64,000 nucleotides of DNA from contig JAQWGN010000010.1 in assembly GCA_029238215.1 (NCBI GenBank), positions 62,001 to 126,000 on the forward strand. Direction: 5' to 3'. A program made the position numbers and the translations under genes. Below, piece by piece: positions 28,730-37,234 of this stretch (the first letter of the stretch is position 1; each line of letters opens with the position of its first letter). The DNA is from Flavobacteriaceae bacterium (GTDB lineage: Bacteria > Bacteroidota > Bacteroidia > Flavobacteriales > Flavobacteriaceae). The notes below the pieces were generated by a model. The model searched no databases. It was not told where the DNA came from and was given only the letters and a program-made list of their open reading frames with translations.

Positions 28730-30214
28730 TTATAGTGGGTTTTGATCAACCTCGTTAATTTCCGTATTGTTGTCTAACTCCTTTTCTGGAATTTGAAAAC
28801 GCATCTCGTTATCATCATAATCAAAATCAAATTTCCCATAAGCGGGGTGGTTTGAACCATCGTAATCTCTAACAAGGTTTACATTATTGCGTTTCATGTC
28901 TAACCATGCAAAACCTTCACCCCAAAGTTCAATTCTTCGTTGTAAATGAATTTCGGAAAGTAGAGAAGCCCCTGTCTTGTCAGATTGCGTATACCCTGAA
29001 TCTCTTGTACTTACTAAGTCATAAAGGATTCCTGCTGCCTTAGCATCGTTACCACTTCTTGCTTCAGCTTCAGCTTCAATAAGATACATTTCTGATGCAC
29101 GCATGTAAACGTAGTCTCCAATAAAACTAGAACCACTAGCATCATAAAACTTATAACTTGCGTAAGGAACTGTTGTATCATCTGCATCACCAAACGCATC
29201 TTTTCTAGCGTCTGTATCATTAATCGCATTGTAGAGTCTTGCGTCAATTGTTTTGTAAACTCCAATAACACCTGTGTACCCAGCGTTCAAGGTACCCATA
29301 TGAGAAAAGAAAGATGCATAAATTGTTGAAGATTCTGCATTGATATCTGCACCCCACATCCACTCAGAATTTGAAATACTATCAAAGCCACCATTTACCC
29401 ACTCATCTGCAGACATTAGTGCGAATCCATTTTTAGCAGTATTTGCCATTTGTGCACACAATGCATCATTTGTTCCTGTTTCCAATAAAACGCGAGCATA
29501 AATACCTGCGACTACTCTTCTGTTTAATTTTTCTTTTGATGGTCTCGAGTACCCTTCAATATTATCATAGGCATAGCTAAGATCAGAAAGTATTAAATCA
29601 TAGACTTTTTGAACAGTCCCACGGCTTTTATCATTTATATCTTGCTCAGGCGCATACAATGGAACACCAGGTGCCTGCGGATTCGCTTTGTATGTATGTT
29701 GATAGAAACGAATCAAGTTGAAATACGAATACGCTCGAATTGCCATTGCTCTTGAGCGAAGGTGTACTAAAGATTCATCCGAAGCATCTGGTGCAATTTG
29801 CCCAATGATAGAATTAACATTCATAATTATTGTGTAATAAAAATTCCAGATAATTCTAGTTGTAGAGAAATCTTGTGTTCGTCCTTGGTACGAGTAGTAG
29901 TTCGAAAACCAATGATCTATTACTTGGACTGCGTCATTTGAAAGTAAATCAACTCCTAAGTCAATAGATTTTTGGCCAAAATCGTCAGCACGCTCTCCAG
30001 TGTCAGAAAAGTTCGTAGAGTATTCTCTCATAAAAGCATATTGCCCGTCTTCAACACCTAAGTTGATCGTCAATGCAGCTTCTGGCGAAGATTCTGCCAG
30101 TTCAATTAATTGTTGCTTTGTCACAAGGCTCTTAGCCTCGTGATTAAGACCATCTTCGCTACAAGAAACTATCAAGAAGCTTAATGATATAAAATAAAGG
30201 ATTCTATTTTTCAT
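28730..30214 (-). CDS. SusD/RagB family outer membrane lipoprotein (module 1)
   Basis: A 494-aa substrate-capture lipoprotein that forms the lid of a SusC-type transporter. The lipobox is at Cys18 (FLIVSC) followed by SEDG, an acidic export-signal-like start. Typical SusD helices are visible: RSRAMAIRAYSYFNLIRFY near 150-168, VPLYAPEQ, and the C-terminal HLQRRIELWGEGFAWLDMKR near 425-444. It lies 9 bp after the SusC stop and 10 bp before the lipoprotein start. Substrate cannot be read from the sequence; the linked proteases suggest peptides. Confidence 0.92.
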   Translation of the reverse strand: MKNRILYFISLSFLIVSCSEDGLNHEAKSLVTKQQLIELAESSPEAALTINLGVEDGQYAFMREYSTNFSDTGERADDFGQKSIDLGVDLLSNDAVQVIDHWFSNYYSYQGRTQDFSTTRIIWNFYYTIIMNVNSIIGQIAPDASDESLVHLRSRAMAIRAYSYFNLIRFYQHTYKANPQAPGVPLYAPEQDINDKSRGTVQKVYDLILSDLSYAYDNIEGYSRPSKEKLNRRVVAGIYARVLLETGTNDALCAQMANTAKNGFALMSADEWVNGGFDSISNSEWMWGADINAESSTIYASFFSHMGTLNAGYTGVIGVYKTIDARLYNAINDTDARKDAFGDADDTTVPYASYKFYDASGSSFIGDYVYMRASEMYLIEAEAEARSGNDAKAAGILYDLVSTRDSGYTQSDKTGASLLSEIHLQRRIELWGEGFAWLDMKRNNVNLVRDYDGSNHPAYGKFDFDYDDNEMRFQIPEKELDNNTEINEVDQNPL

Positions 30215-30223
30215 AATTTTTTT

Positions 30224-33200
30224 TTAAAAAGTTAGTTTTAAACCAAAGCTAACGTTGCGTAAAAGTGAATAATCACTTTCCACAGCTAAAGCTGTTAGCC
30301 CAGCGGTTCTAGGATCATATCCCTGACGCGCAGACCATAAATACACATTGTCTATGTTAGTATATAATACTGCATTATCAATAAATAAATCACCAGGTAT
30401 GATAGAACTTAGATCATACGATAATGAGATGTCTTGAATGCTCAAGAAAGAGTTGTCAATAAAATACATAGACGATGTTGCATAATAGTTGTTGTCATCA
30501 TTTTTAACAACAATTGGTAATTGTGCAGTGGTATTCTCTGGTGTCCAAGTTTGTGTAAATAAATCGTTGTGGAAGTTTTCTCCAGGTTCAGATCTAAGCA
30601 TCGAGAAGTATGCACTGTCTCTTCCATATCCACCAACTTGGTATGCAAAGTTGATACCTAAGTTTAAGTTTTTGTACGACACAGATGCGCCAAACCCTCC
30701 GTAAAAGTCAGGTAATGGTGACTTGTCTAGGTGGTATTCACTAGCATCTGAAAAGCTTTCAGTTACGTTGCGAACTCCAGTAGGTTCACCATTAGTATCT
30801 AAGACATCTTTGTAGAAAGTTGCTGCTCCATTTACAGGATTAACACCTGCAAACTCACGCATGTAGTATTCATACAATGAACGACCTTCTTCATACCTAA
30901 ATGATCCAGCATCAATAAAGTCTCTTGGAAGCTTCGTTATTTCATTCTCGAAAGATGCTACATTAAAGTTTAAGTCAACTGTAAGATCATCACTGTTGTA
31001 AACGCTACCGTCAAGGCTAAGTTCCCAACCACGATTTTCCATATCACCTACATTTTCTGGAAAACTAGGTAGTCCAGAAGAAGGCGGTTGTGGTGTGTTG
31101 AATAATAAGTCTTCAACTTTTCTGGTAAAGAATTCAAAATCAACGTTTAACTTAGAATCAAATAGACTCGCAGCAAAACCAAAGTTTGTGTTTGTAGAGG
31201 TTTCCCAAGTTAAGTTTGGATTACCTTGATAAGCCAATGATAGTCCAAAATCTCCGTTGTTATTGGTTACAGAATACTGATCTTGATATGCAATGAAGTT
31301 TCTTCCACCATCAGGATATAAAATACGATCGTTACCAACTTGTCCAAAACTAGCCTTAATCTTAAGCTCATTTATAATGTCTACATCAAAAAAGTCTTCT
31401 TTTGAAATTCTCCATGCACCACCGGCGCCGTAGAATGTTCCCCAACGAACTGAAGGATCAAATACTGAAGAAGCATCACGTCTAAAGTTTGCACTTAAGA
31501 AGTATTTCTCATCAAAATTATAATAAAGTCTAGCAAGCCATCCCTGAACAGTGTAGTTATATTCACTATTATTCATTGATTGCATTGTAATCCCTTGGTT
31601 CAATACGTTTTCTTGTGGTAACAAGAATTTAGTTTTTTGAGCTGAAAGGTTTACGTTATGCCAGTCATTAGATTCATAACCTCCTAAGAAATCAATATTA
31701 TGGTTTCCAAAGCTTTGCTTGTACTCTAAAAACACTTGGTTAGAGAAGGTAGATGAGCTAGACGCTGAAGGAGTTGAACGCCCTTCTACATTTGCAGCAT
31801 CACCACCAACAGAAGTGTCATAGTCTACTCCAGAGGTGTTACGATTAAGGATGTTTGCAACATACCTTACTCCTATATTATCTGTAATTTCAAATCTTGT
31901 GTTAACAGTAGCATTAATGTTATCTGTAGTAAATACTTTTCTATCTAGTATGGAAGATGCATATGGGTTAGCAAATCCAGCATAAGGTCTTGCTAATGGA
32001 GTTCCATTTGATTTGTCTCCAAAATCATAAACTTGCGTTCCACTGGAATCAAGGATAGGAGTACCATCTGTTTGATAACCAAAAATTGGATAAATAGGCG
32101 CTATAGATCGTGTCCAACTAAATGCACCAGCATAACCTCCTTGGTCAGGAGTATTTTGCACTGTACGTGAGTAGTTAATGCTCGATTTTACTTCAATTTT
32201 ATCTTTAAACTTAAAGTCGTTCTTAAAAGAAGCAGTTGTTCTTTCAAAGCTTGAGTTTACAGCGTACGAGTCATTCTTCTCATGACCTAAGGAGAAATAT
32301 GTTTTTGAGGTATCAGAACCACCTGAAACATTCATAAATATTTTTGTAGAAATATTTTCATTAAACATATAGTCATCCCACTTTTCGTTCCAAAGAAGGT
32401 TACTTGAGTCTGTCGTTAATAACCCTGTAGCAGGATCAATAAGTGCGTTGTTAGCGGTACCATATGCATTGTACCCTAAAGAGTATCCAAGTCCATCCGT
32501 ATCAGTAATTAGATTTTGAGCAGCTGCAAGTCTTGCATTAGCATCGCTGTATCCTAAATCATGCATAAGGGTGTTTCTAGAAACCATGAAAAAGCCTTCA
32601 TAGTATCTTCCCGGATTCATGATACGATCGTAATCTTTAGTTGCACGCGTTGAAACTGATGCACTATAATCGAGCGTAGCTTTGATACCACCTTCTTTAC
32701 TAGATTTTGTTGTAATGATAACAACTCCGTTAGATCCTCTACTACCATATATGGATACAGCTGATGCATCTTTAAGGAAAGTGATAGAGCCAATATCTTG
32801 CGGATTGATAGAGTTAATTGCCCCATTAAAAGGCACGCCATCTACAACGTAAAGCGGTGAACTAGATGCGTATAGTGAGCCAATCCCCCGAATTCTTACG
32901 GTTGGACTTGATCCTGGTTGACCACTATTACTAAATACTTGTACACCAGCAACTTTTCCAACAGCAGATTGTAATACGTTTGGATTTCTTGCCTTGTCAA
33001 GTACTTCAGCATCAATTTTCCCAACAGAACCGGTTAGTTCTAATTTACGTTGTGATCCATATCCAGTAACAAATACTTCATCAAGAACCGTAGAGCTTTC
33101 AAGCACTATGTTTAATACAGTAGCGTTAACAGAAACCTCTGCAGCAGTATATCCCACATAACTTACCGTTAAAGTAGTTCCATTGTCAGCGAGAATTGCG

Positions 33201-33379
33201 AAGTTACCATCAAAGTCAGTGCTTGTGGCCGTTGAGGTTCCTTTAAGCACAACAGTAGCACCAGGGATTGGTAAACCATCCTGGTCCGTTACAGATCCTG
33301 TAACTGTTTGTTGAGCTATGGCAACCTGAAACACTGCAATAAGACACAGTATTAAAATTTGAATAAATTTAGTTTTCAT
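30224..33379 (-). CDS. SusC/RagA family TonB-linked outer membrane transporter (module 1)
   Basis: A 1051-aa outer-membrane importer. It has a signal peptide, an N-terminal carboxypeptidase-regulatory-like domain (VTGSVTDQDGLPIPGATVVL near 25-44), a TonB plug with the SusC signatures VRIRGIGSL, YVVDGVPFNG and SIYGSRGSNGVVIITTK near 165-225, and a long beta barrel to the terminal VSFGLKLTF. With SusD it should import large ligands using TonB energy. It is the first gene of module 1. Upstream lie a weak -7 element and an AT-rich hairpin that may end module 2. Confidence 0.95.
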   Translation of the reverse strand: MKTKFIQILILCLIAVFQVAIAQQTVTGSVTDQDGLPIPGATVVLKGTSTATSTDFDGNFAILADNGTTLTVSYVGYTAAEVSVNATVLNIVLESSTVLDEVFVTGYGSQRKLELTGSVGKIDAEVLDKARNPNVLQSAVGKVAGVQVFSNSGQPGSSPTVRIRGIGSLYASSSPLYVVDGVPFNGAINSINPQDIGSITFLKDASAVSIYGSRGSNGVVIITTKSSKEGGIKATLDYSASVSTRATKDYDRIMNPGRYYEGFFMVSRNTLMHDLGYSDANARLAAAQNLITDTDGLGYSLGYNAYGTANNALIDPATGLLTTDSSNLLWNEKWDDYMFNENISTKIFMNVSGGSDTSKTYFSLGHEKNDSYAVNSSFERTTASFKNDFKFKDKIEVKSSINYSRTVQNTPDQGGYAGAFSWTRSIAPIYPIFGYQTDGTPILDSSGTQVYDFGDKSNGTPLARPYAGFANPYASSILDRKVFTTDNINATVNTRFEITDNIGVRYVANILNRNTSGVDYDTSVGGDAANVEGRSTPSASSSSTFSNQVFLEYKQSFGNHNIDFLGGYESNDWHNVNLSAQKTKFLLPQENVLNQGITMQSMNNSEYNYTVQGWLARLYYNFDEKYFLSANFRRDASSVFDPSVRWGTFYGAGGAWRISKEDFFDVDIINELKIKASFGQVGNDRILYPDGGRNFIAYQDQYSVTNNNGDFGLSLAYQGNPNLTWETSTNTNFGFAASLFDSKLNVDFEFFTRKVEDLLFNTPQPPSSGLPSFPENVGDMENRGWELSLDGSVYNSDDLTVDLNFNVASFENEITKLPRDFIDAGSFRYEEGRSLYEYYMREFAGVNPVNGAATFYKDVLDTNGEPTGVRNVTESFSDASEYHLDKSPLPDFYGGFGASVSYKNLNLGINFAYQVGGYGRDSAYFSMLRSEPGENFHNDLFTQTWTPENTTAQLPIVVKNDDNNYYATSSMYFIDNSFLSIQDISLSYDLSSIIPGDLFIDNAVLYTNIDNVYLWSARQGYDPRTAGLTALAVESDYSLLRNVSFGLKLTF

Positions 33380-33401
33380 AATTGTTTGATTGTTAGCAAA
33401 T

Positions 33402-33409
33402 CAAAGATG
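33402..33409 (-). promoter_or_regulatory. Possible -7 element for module 1 susC
   Basis: The minus strand reads CATCTTTG, one mismatch from TAnnTTTG, 22 nt before the susC ATG. The upstream DNA is very AT-rich and offers no clear -33 TTG. The rest of the 219-bp gap shows no other feature besides the AT-only hairpin at its far end. Confidence 0.35.
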
Positions 33410-33580
33410 TTAAAAAAATGTTAATTCTAAAAACTTATTTTAAAATTCATTATTTTTTTTGTATTTCAAAAAATCAACAGGTTAAATCTTATGTTTTAAG
33501 ACCTCTTTAATTACTTTTAAACATACTTTTTGATGAAATAAAACAAAATTAATTACTCAAAAAAACAAAATAAACGTCAT

Positions 33581-33605
33581 AAAAATAATTAATCTACATT
33601 AATTA
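33581..33605 (-). terminator. Weak AT-only terminator candidate after module 2
   Basis: Positions 33586-33593 (TAATTAAT) pair with 33598-33605 (ATTAATTA) across a 4-nt loop, followed on the minus strand by five Us. The stem overlaps the protease stop codon. With no GC pairs, termination may be inefficient. Confidence 0.4.
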
Positions 33606-35587
33606 AGTGAAAATTTTCCATATTTCGCAATCCCTTTTCCGCGTGCTTTAACAATATATACGCCTGGGGATAATGTATTGGTGTTGTAGATGAAACTTTG
33701 CATTGCTCGTTCAAGTGTTTTACTCGCAATCAAACGTCCTGATAAATCATATACATCAAATCCATTAAGTGCTACGGAAGGGTCGCTATGCATTATGGTT
33801 AGTACCCTTTTTTCCGAATTATGGCGGAGTAGTAGCTGTTGTTTTGTTAACTCTAGCGAAGTATTTGTGTTTAATGTAGGCGCCTCACCATCAACCGATA
33901 CGATTAAGGAATAAGACTGATTTTCAGCCAACGTCCCTTTATGATTTATGGTAATCGTATACGCACCTGCGCTTGGGTTTTCTATTTCAATTTTCTCAAT
34001 ATTATCAACGATATTATCTCCTTTTGTTGCAGAAAGGCTGTAGTTAGTTGCGTCTAGTTTCCATGGGTAATAAACCGTTTCTCCTTGTGTTATGCGTACA
34101 TCTAAATCATGGACTAGGGTTGTTTCAGTTGTTAAATCATCCAAGTAGGGGTCGTTCCAACTTAACGTCACGGTTAACTTTTCAACAGATTCGTCTAATA
34201 ATAGATTTATTTCCTTTGATCCAAGATTTTCGAGTTGTTGTTCGTGTATGGCCGTACTGGAGCCCGCATCATCCACAATTAATGCAGCGGCCTTTTCTAA
34301 GTTTAGCATGCCGAATCCTGTTTTTGCATCAGGACCAATAATATCGTCAACAGATTTCCAAAAACGAATGTCGTCTGCCGTATGGCAGGCTATTCCTTTT
34401 AGTGTAGAAGCTAGCATAAAGTTAGTATAATACGATTTATATAATTCTTGTAAAAGCGCCAAGCCTCCAGTTGTTGCAGGTGCTGCAAAGGAGGTTCCGC
34501 TAACCGTTGAATAGTTGTCTTTAACATCGGGTTCTTCACTATTCCATGATGCCGCGGGCATGCCTTCGCCAACCGCTACGAGTTCTGGTTTTATTCTACC
34601 ATCGCTTGTAGGTCCAGTAGAGCTAAACCCTGAAGGGATGGGTTCAAAGGGCGAAGAATATGCCCTTGATACCGACCCTATTGTTAAAATATTTTTAGCT
34701 GAAGACCCGTCGGTTAAATAATAATACCCTTCATATTCTTGATCTGGATAGGCGAGGCCACCTTCATTGCCTGCCGCTACTACCCTTAAATAGTAGGGAT
34801 GTACATTGGCGATATTATCCAATAGCTGATCTAATACATTGTATACCCCAATTTCATCAACAGTAAATTGATATTCGCCTTCTTCTTCGCCTTCACCTTC
34901 CTTATAAATGGGAAAACCGTAAGAGTGATTTGAAAGAATAAAGTTTTCATTGGTACTCAATGCATCGGTTACTTCATTTTCTGCATCATCCCAATTCCTG
35001 TAAAGGAGTTTGTCTACGTGTGGAGCAATCCCCGTAATATTATAATTTGTTCCATGAAAGACTCCACTTGCAATAATAGTAGAGGTTACTGAAGTTGGAT
35101 GAGAATCATCTACTACTTGGCTTTCGGTTTCTAAAACTTCGATTTTATTTGCCTCAGTTCCAATGGCACCAAACTCCACGTGATCTTGTAAAATGGCACC
35201 ACCATCCCAAACCCCAATGGTAACCCCTTCGCCAAACAATCGTAGACCAAGCGAGCCAGCCGTTTTTAGTTCATTCCCTTTCATGGGAGTATACACATCT
35301 ACCCCGTGATTGGTGGAATAGTACAATGGTTTGCCACTAGCAGACACTCCGTTAGGGCGAATGATTTCCCCGGCTTTATTGCGTTTTAATCGAGGATCAT
35401 TAATGGCAATTAGGCTGTCAATAATTCGGTTATTACGCTCTTTAAAGTTGTTGAGGTTTTCATGCAAGGCAACTTTTTTCTCTGCTTCAGTATGTTGATT
35501 AGATTCTACGGCAGTAGCAGACGGCTTGTTTGTGGTGCTACAACTAAGAAACAGTAGTAGTAGAAAAAGTATTTTTGGGTTTTTCAT
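33599..35587 (-). CDS. S8 subtilase lipoprotein with T9SS-like C-terminal domain (module 2)
   Basis: A 662-aa serine protease with an intact triad: Asp128 (GVWDGG), His163 (DDSHPTSV), Ser366 (GTSFAAP) and oxyanion Asn274 (AAGNEGG). The His motif HPTSVTST departs from the usual HGTHVAG. Unlike its module 1 paralogue, it has a lipobox at Cys16 (LFLSC) followed by STTNKPS, without acidic residues. A beta-sandwich (VHDLDVRITQG, YTITINHKG) follows, then a T9SS type A-like end (VYDLSGRLIASK, LSPGVYIVKARG). The combination of lipidation and a T9SS domain is unusual. The gene starts 13 nt after a strong terminator. Confidence 0.9.
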   Translation of the reverse strand: MKNPKILFLLLLFLSCSTTNKPSATAVESNQHTEAEKKVALHENLNNFKERNNRIIDSLIAINDPRLKRNKAGEIIRPNGVSASGKPLYYSTNHGVDVYTPMKGNELKTAGSLGLRLFGEGVTIGVWDGGAILQDHVEFGAIGTEANKIEVLETESQVVDDSHPTSVTSTIIASGVFHGTNYNITGIAPHVDKLLYRNWDDAENEVTDALSTNENFILSNHSYGFPIYKEGEGEEEGEYQFTVDEIGVYNVLDQLLDNIANVHPYYLRVVAAGNEGGLAYPDQEYEGYYYLTDGSSAKNILTIGSVSRAYSSPFEPIPSGFSSTGPTSDGRIKPELVAVGEGMPAASWNSEEPDVKDNYSTVSGTSFAAPATTGGLALLQELYKSYYTNFMLASTLKGIACHTADDIRFWKSVDDIIGPDAKTGFGMLNLEKAAALIVDDAGSSTAIHEQQLENLGSKEINLLLDESVEKLTVTLSWNDPYLDDLTTETTLVHDLDVRITQGETVYYPWKLDATNYSLSATKGDNIVDNIEKIEIENPSAGAYTITINHKGTLAENQSYSLIVSVDGEAPTLNTNTSLELTKQQLLLRHNSEKRVLTIMHSDPSVALNGFDVYDLSGRLIASKTLERAMQSFIYNTNTLSPGVYIVKARGKGIAKYGKFSLN

Positions 35588-35600
35588 TAGTGTAAGTTAT

Positions 35601-35630
35601 AAAAAACCCCGCATATAGCGGGGGTTTTTA
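35601..35630 (-). terminator. Intrinsic terminator directly before the module 2 protease
   Basis: Positions 35602-35612 (AAAAACCCCGC) pair with 35618-35629 (GCGGGGGTTTTT), with one bulged G and a 5-nt loop. On the minus strand, six Us follow. The run of T on the plus side could also work in the other direction, but no plus-strand gene ends here. The protease ATG lies 13 nt beyond the U-tract. Confidence 0.9.
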
Positions 35631-35651
35631 AAGCTTTTTAAAATCTATGTG

Positions 35652-37232
35652 CTAATTAAAAGCTGGGATATTTGAATCGTCAGTTCTTGCATTTGAAGAG
35701 GTCAAATCATAATGAGGAGTAATCCCTTGGGGATCAGCACTAACTCCTCCTAAAGTATATAATTCTTGCTCAAGTACTTCAAGCTCTGTAGCTGGAATCG
35801 GTAAATGACGGAAAGTGCCAATTTGAAGTTGATTCGTCCTGCGTCTATCAAAAAAGCCGCTACCAACAGCTGTGTTAAACAACTCTACATAACGCTCATA
35901 AAATATTGCATCTAAAATAACTTCCTTAGTTTCACCACCCGATAATGGTGTGAGATTACCTCTTGTGACGCGGGAACCTTCATTTATATCAAAGGCTGCA
36001 CCAGAAATATTATCAAGTTCATTTAGTCTTGCTTTTGCTTCAGCAAGAAGTAAACGATTGTCCTCCACAGTAAAAGTTTTTATCTGTTTAGCATCTGCAC
36101 CATCAGAAAAATTAATATCATTTGCATACCTTGTATTTATATAATGAGAAAAATGGAATCTACCTCTTTCGGAACGAAAAAGAATATCAGATTTAAATTC
36201 AAAATCTTTCCCAACTCCAAACCTATTGTCAGCTGTGGTTATTTGTGGGTTTGTTAGGGTAGAACCAGAACTTGCAGGAAAGAAGCTTGGTTGGTTTGGA
36301 TCAACAAGGTTAATTACTCTCATATCAAGTCGAGCACCAAATCTACCAAATCCATTTGGTGAATTATTTAAAACATATGATCTTGACCACCAACTAATAC
36401 CATCATCACCGTATGGACCAAAATCTTGATTAATTCCATTTTGTGTTAAAGTTTTAACACTTCCCCAGTCAATAGCATTTGTTTCAGATAAATTTCTTGC
36501 TCCTTGAACAATAAAACGAGCTTTATATGAATTACAAAGCTGAATTAAATCTGAACTACTAATTGCCACTCCATTAACTACTGATTCTGGAATTATTATT
36601 GTATTATTTTCTGCAACTTCAATGGCCTTGTCTAGTTCTAACACAGCTTGCTCAACCAATTCTTGATAATTAACATAGGAAAAGTCTTTAGACAAATCAT
36701 CACCAGGATTTATTATGAATCCTTTTTCAAAAACTAAACCTAAATATCCATAAGAAAGACCTTTTAGAAAGTAAGCCGAAGCTTCGACAATTGGAGTTTT
36801 ATCTGTGCCCCCATCAATCCATTCAATTCCGTTTGCAATGGCTTCTAATACATCATTAGCTGAAGAGATTGCAGAATAATTCCCTCCCCAAGGCTGAGTT
36901 AAAACAGTTAAGTCACTCCAAGAAGACGTATTCTGAATAGGATTCCTAGGCTCATTTGACAACACTCTCATTCCCCAATTACCCCAAGAACATGTAGCGT
37001 GATCTCCAGCTACTGCCAAGGCGGGAATTAAATCTCTGTTGTTTCCTTGCCACCAAATTACATAGCCTCCGCTAATGATTCCAATTAAATCTGAGCCATT
37101 AGCAAGAACTTGAGTTCTGTCAGGATTGTTTAAGTTTTCTACTGCATCAATATCATTTTTACAGCCTGTAAACACTAAAAATAATGTAAGTGTAGGTAAA
37201 ATAAGTTGTTTAATAGTTTTCATTTTTTTCAT
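35652..37232 (-). CDS. SusD/RagB family outer membrane lipoprotein (module 2)
   Basis: A 526-aa SusD-like lipoprotein. The lipobox is at Cys24 (FTGC), followed by KNDIDA; the start could also be Met4. It shows the SusD-type helical core (SAYFLKGLSYGYLGLVFEKG near 153-172, ILDAIFYERYVELFNTAVGSGFFDRR-type segment near 444-469) and the end RHLPIPATELEV. It lies 2 bp after the SusC stop, so the pair is co-translated or closely coupled. It is only distantly related to the module 1 SusD. Substrate unknown; peptides are inferred from the downstream protease. Confidence 0.88.
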   Translation of the reverse strand: MKKMKTIKQLILPTLTLFLVFTGCKNDIDAVENLNNPDRTQVLANGSDLIGIISGGYVIWWQGNNRDLIPALAVAGDHATCSWGNWGMRVLSNEPRNPIQNTSSWSDLTVLTQPWGGNYSAISSANDVLEAIANGIEWIDGGTDKTPIVEASAYFLKGLSYGYLGLVFEKGFIINPGDDLSKDFSYVNYQELVEQAVLELDKAIEVAENNTIIIPESVVNGVAISSSDLIQLCNSYKARFIVQGARNLSETNAIDWGSVKTLTQNGINQDFGPYGDDGISWWSRSYVLNNSPNGFGRFGARLDMRVINLVDPNQPSFFPASSGSTLTNPQITTADNRFGVGKDFEFKSDILFRSERGRFHFSHYINTRYANDINFSDGADAKQIKTFTVEDNRLLLAEAKARLNELDNISGAAFDINEGSRVTRGNLTPLSGGETKEVILDAIFYERYVELFNTAVGSGFFDRRRTNQLQIGTFRHLPIPATELEVLEQELYTLGGVSADPQGITPHYDLTSSNARTDDSNIPAFN

Positions 37233-37234
37233 TT

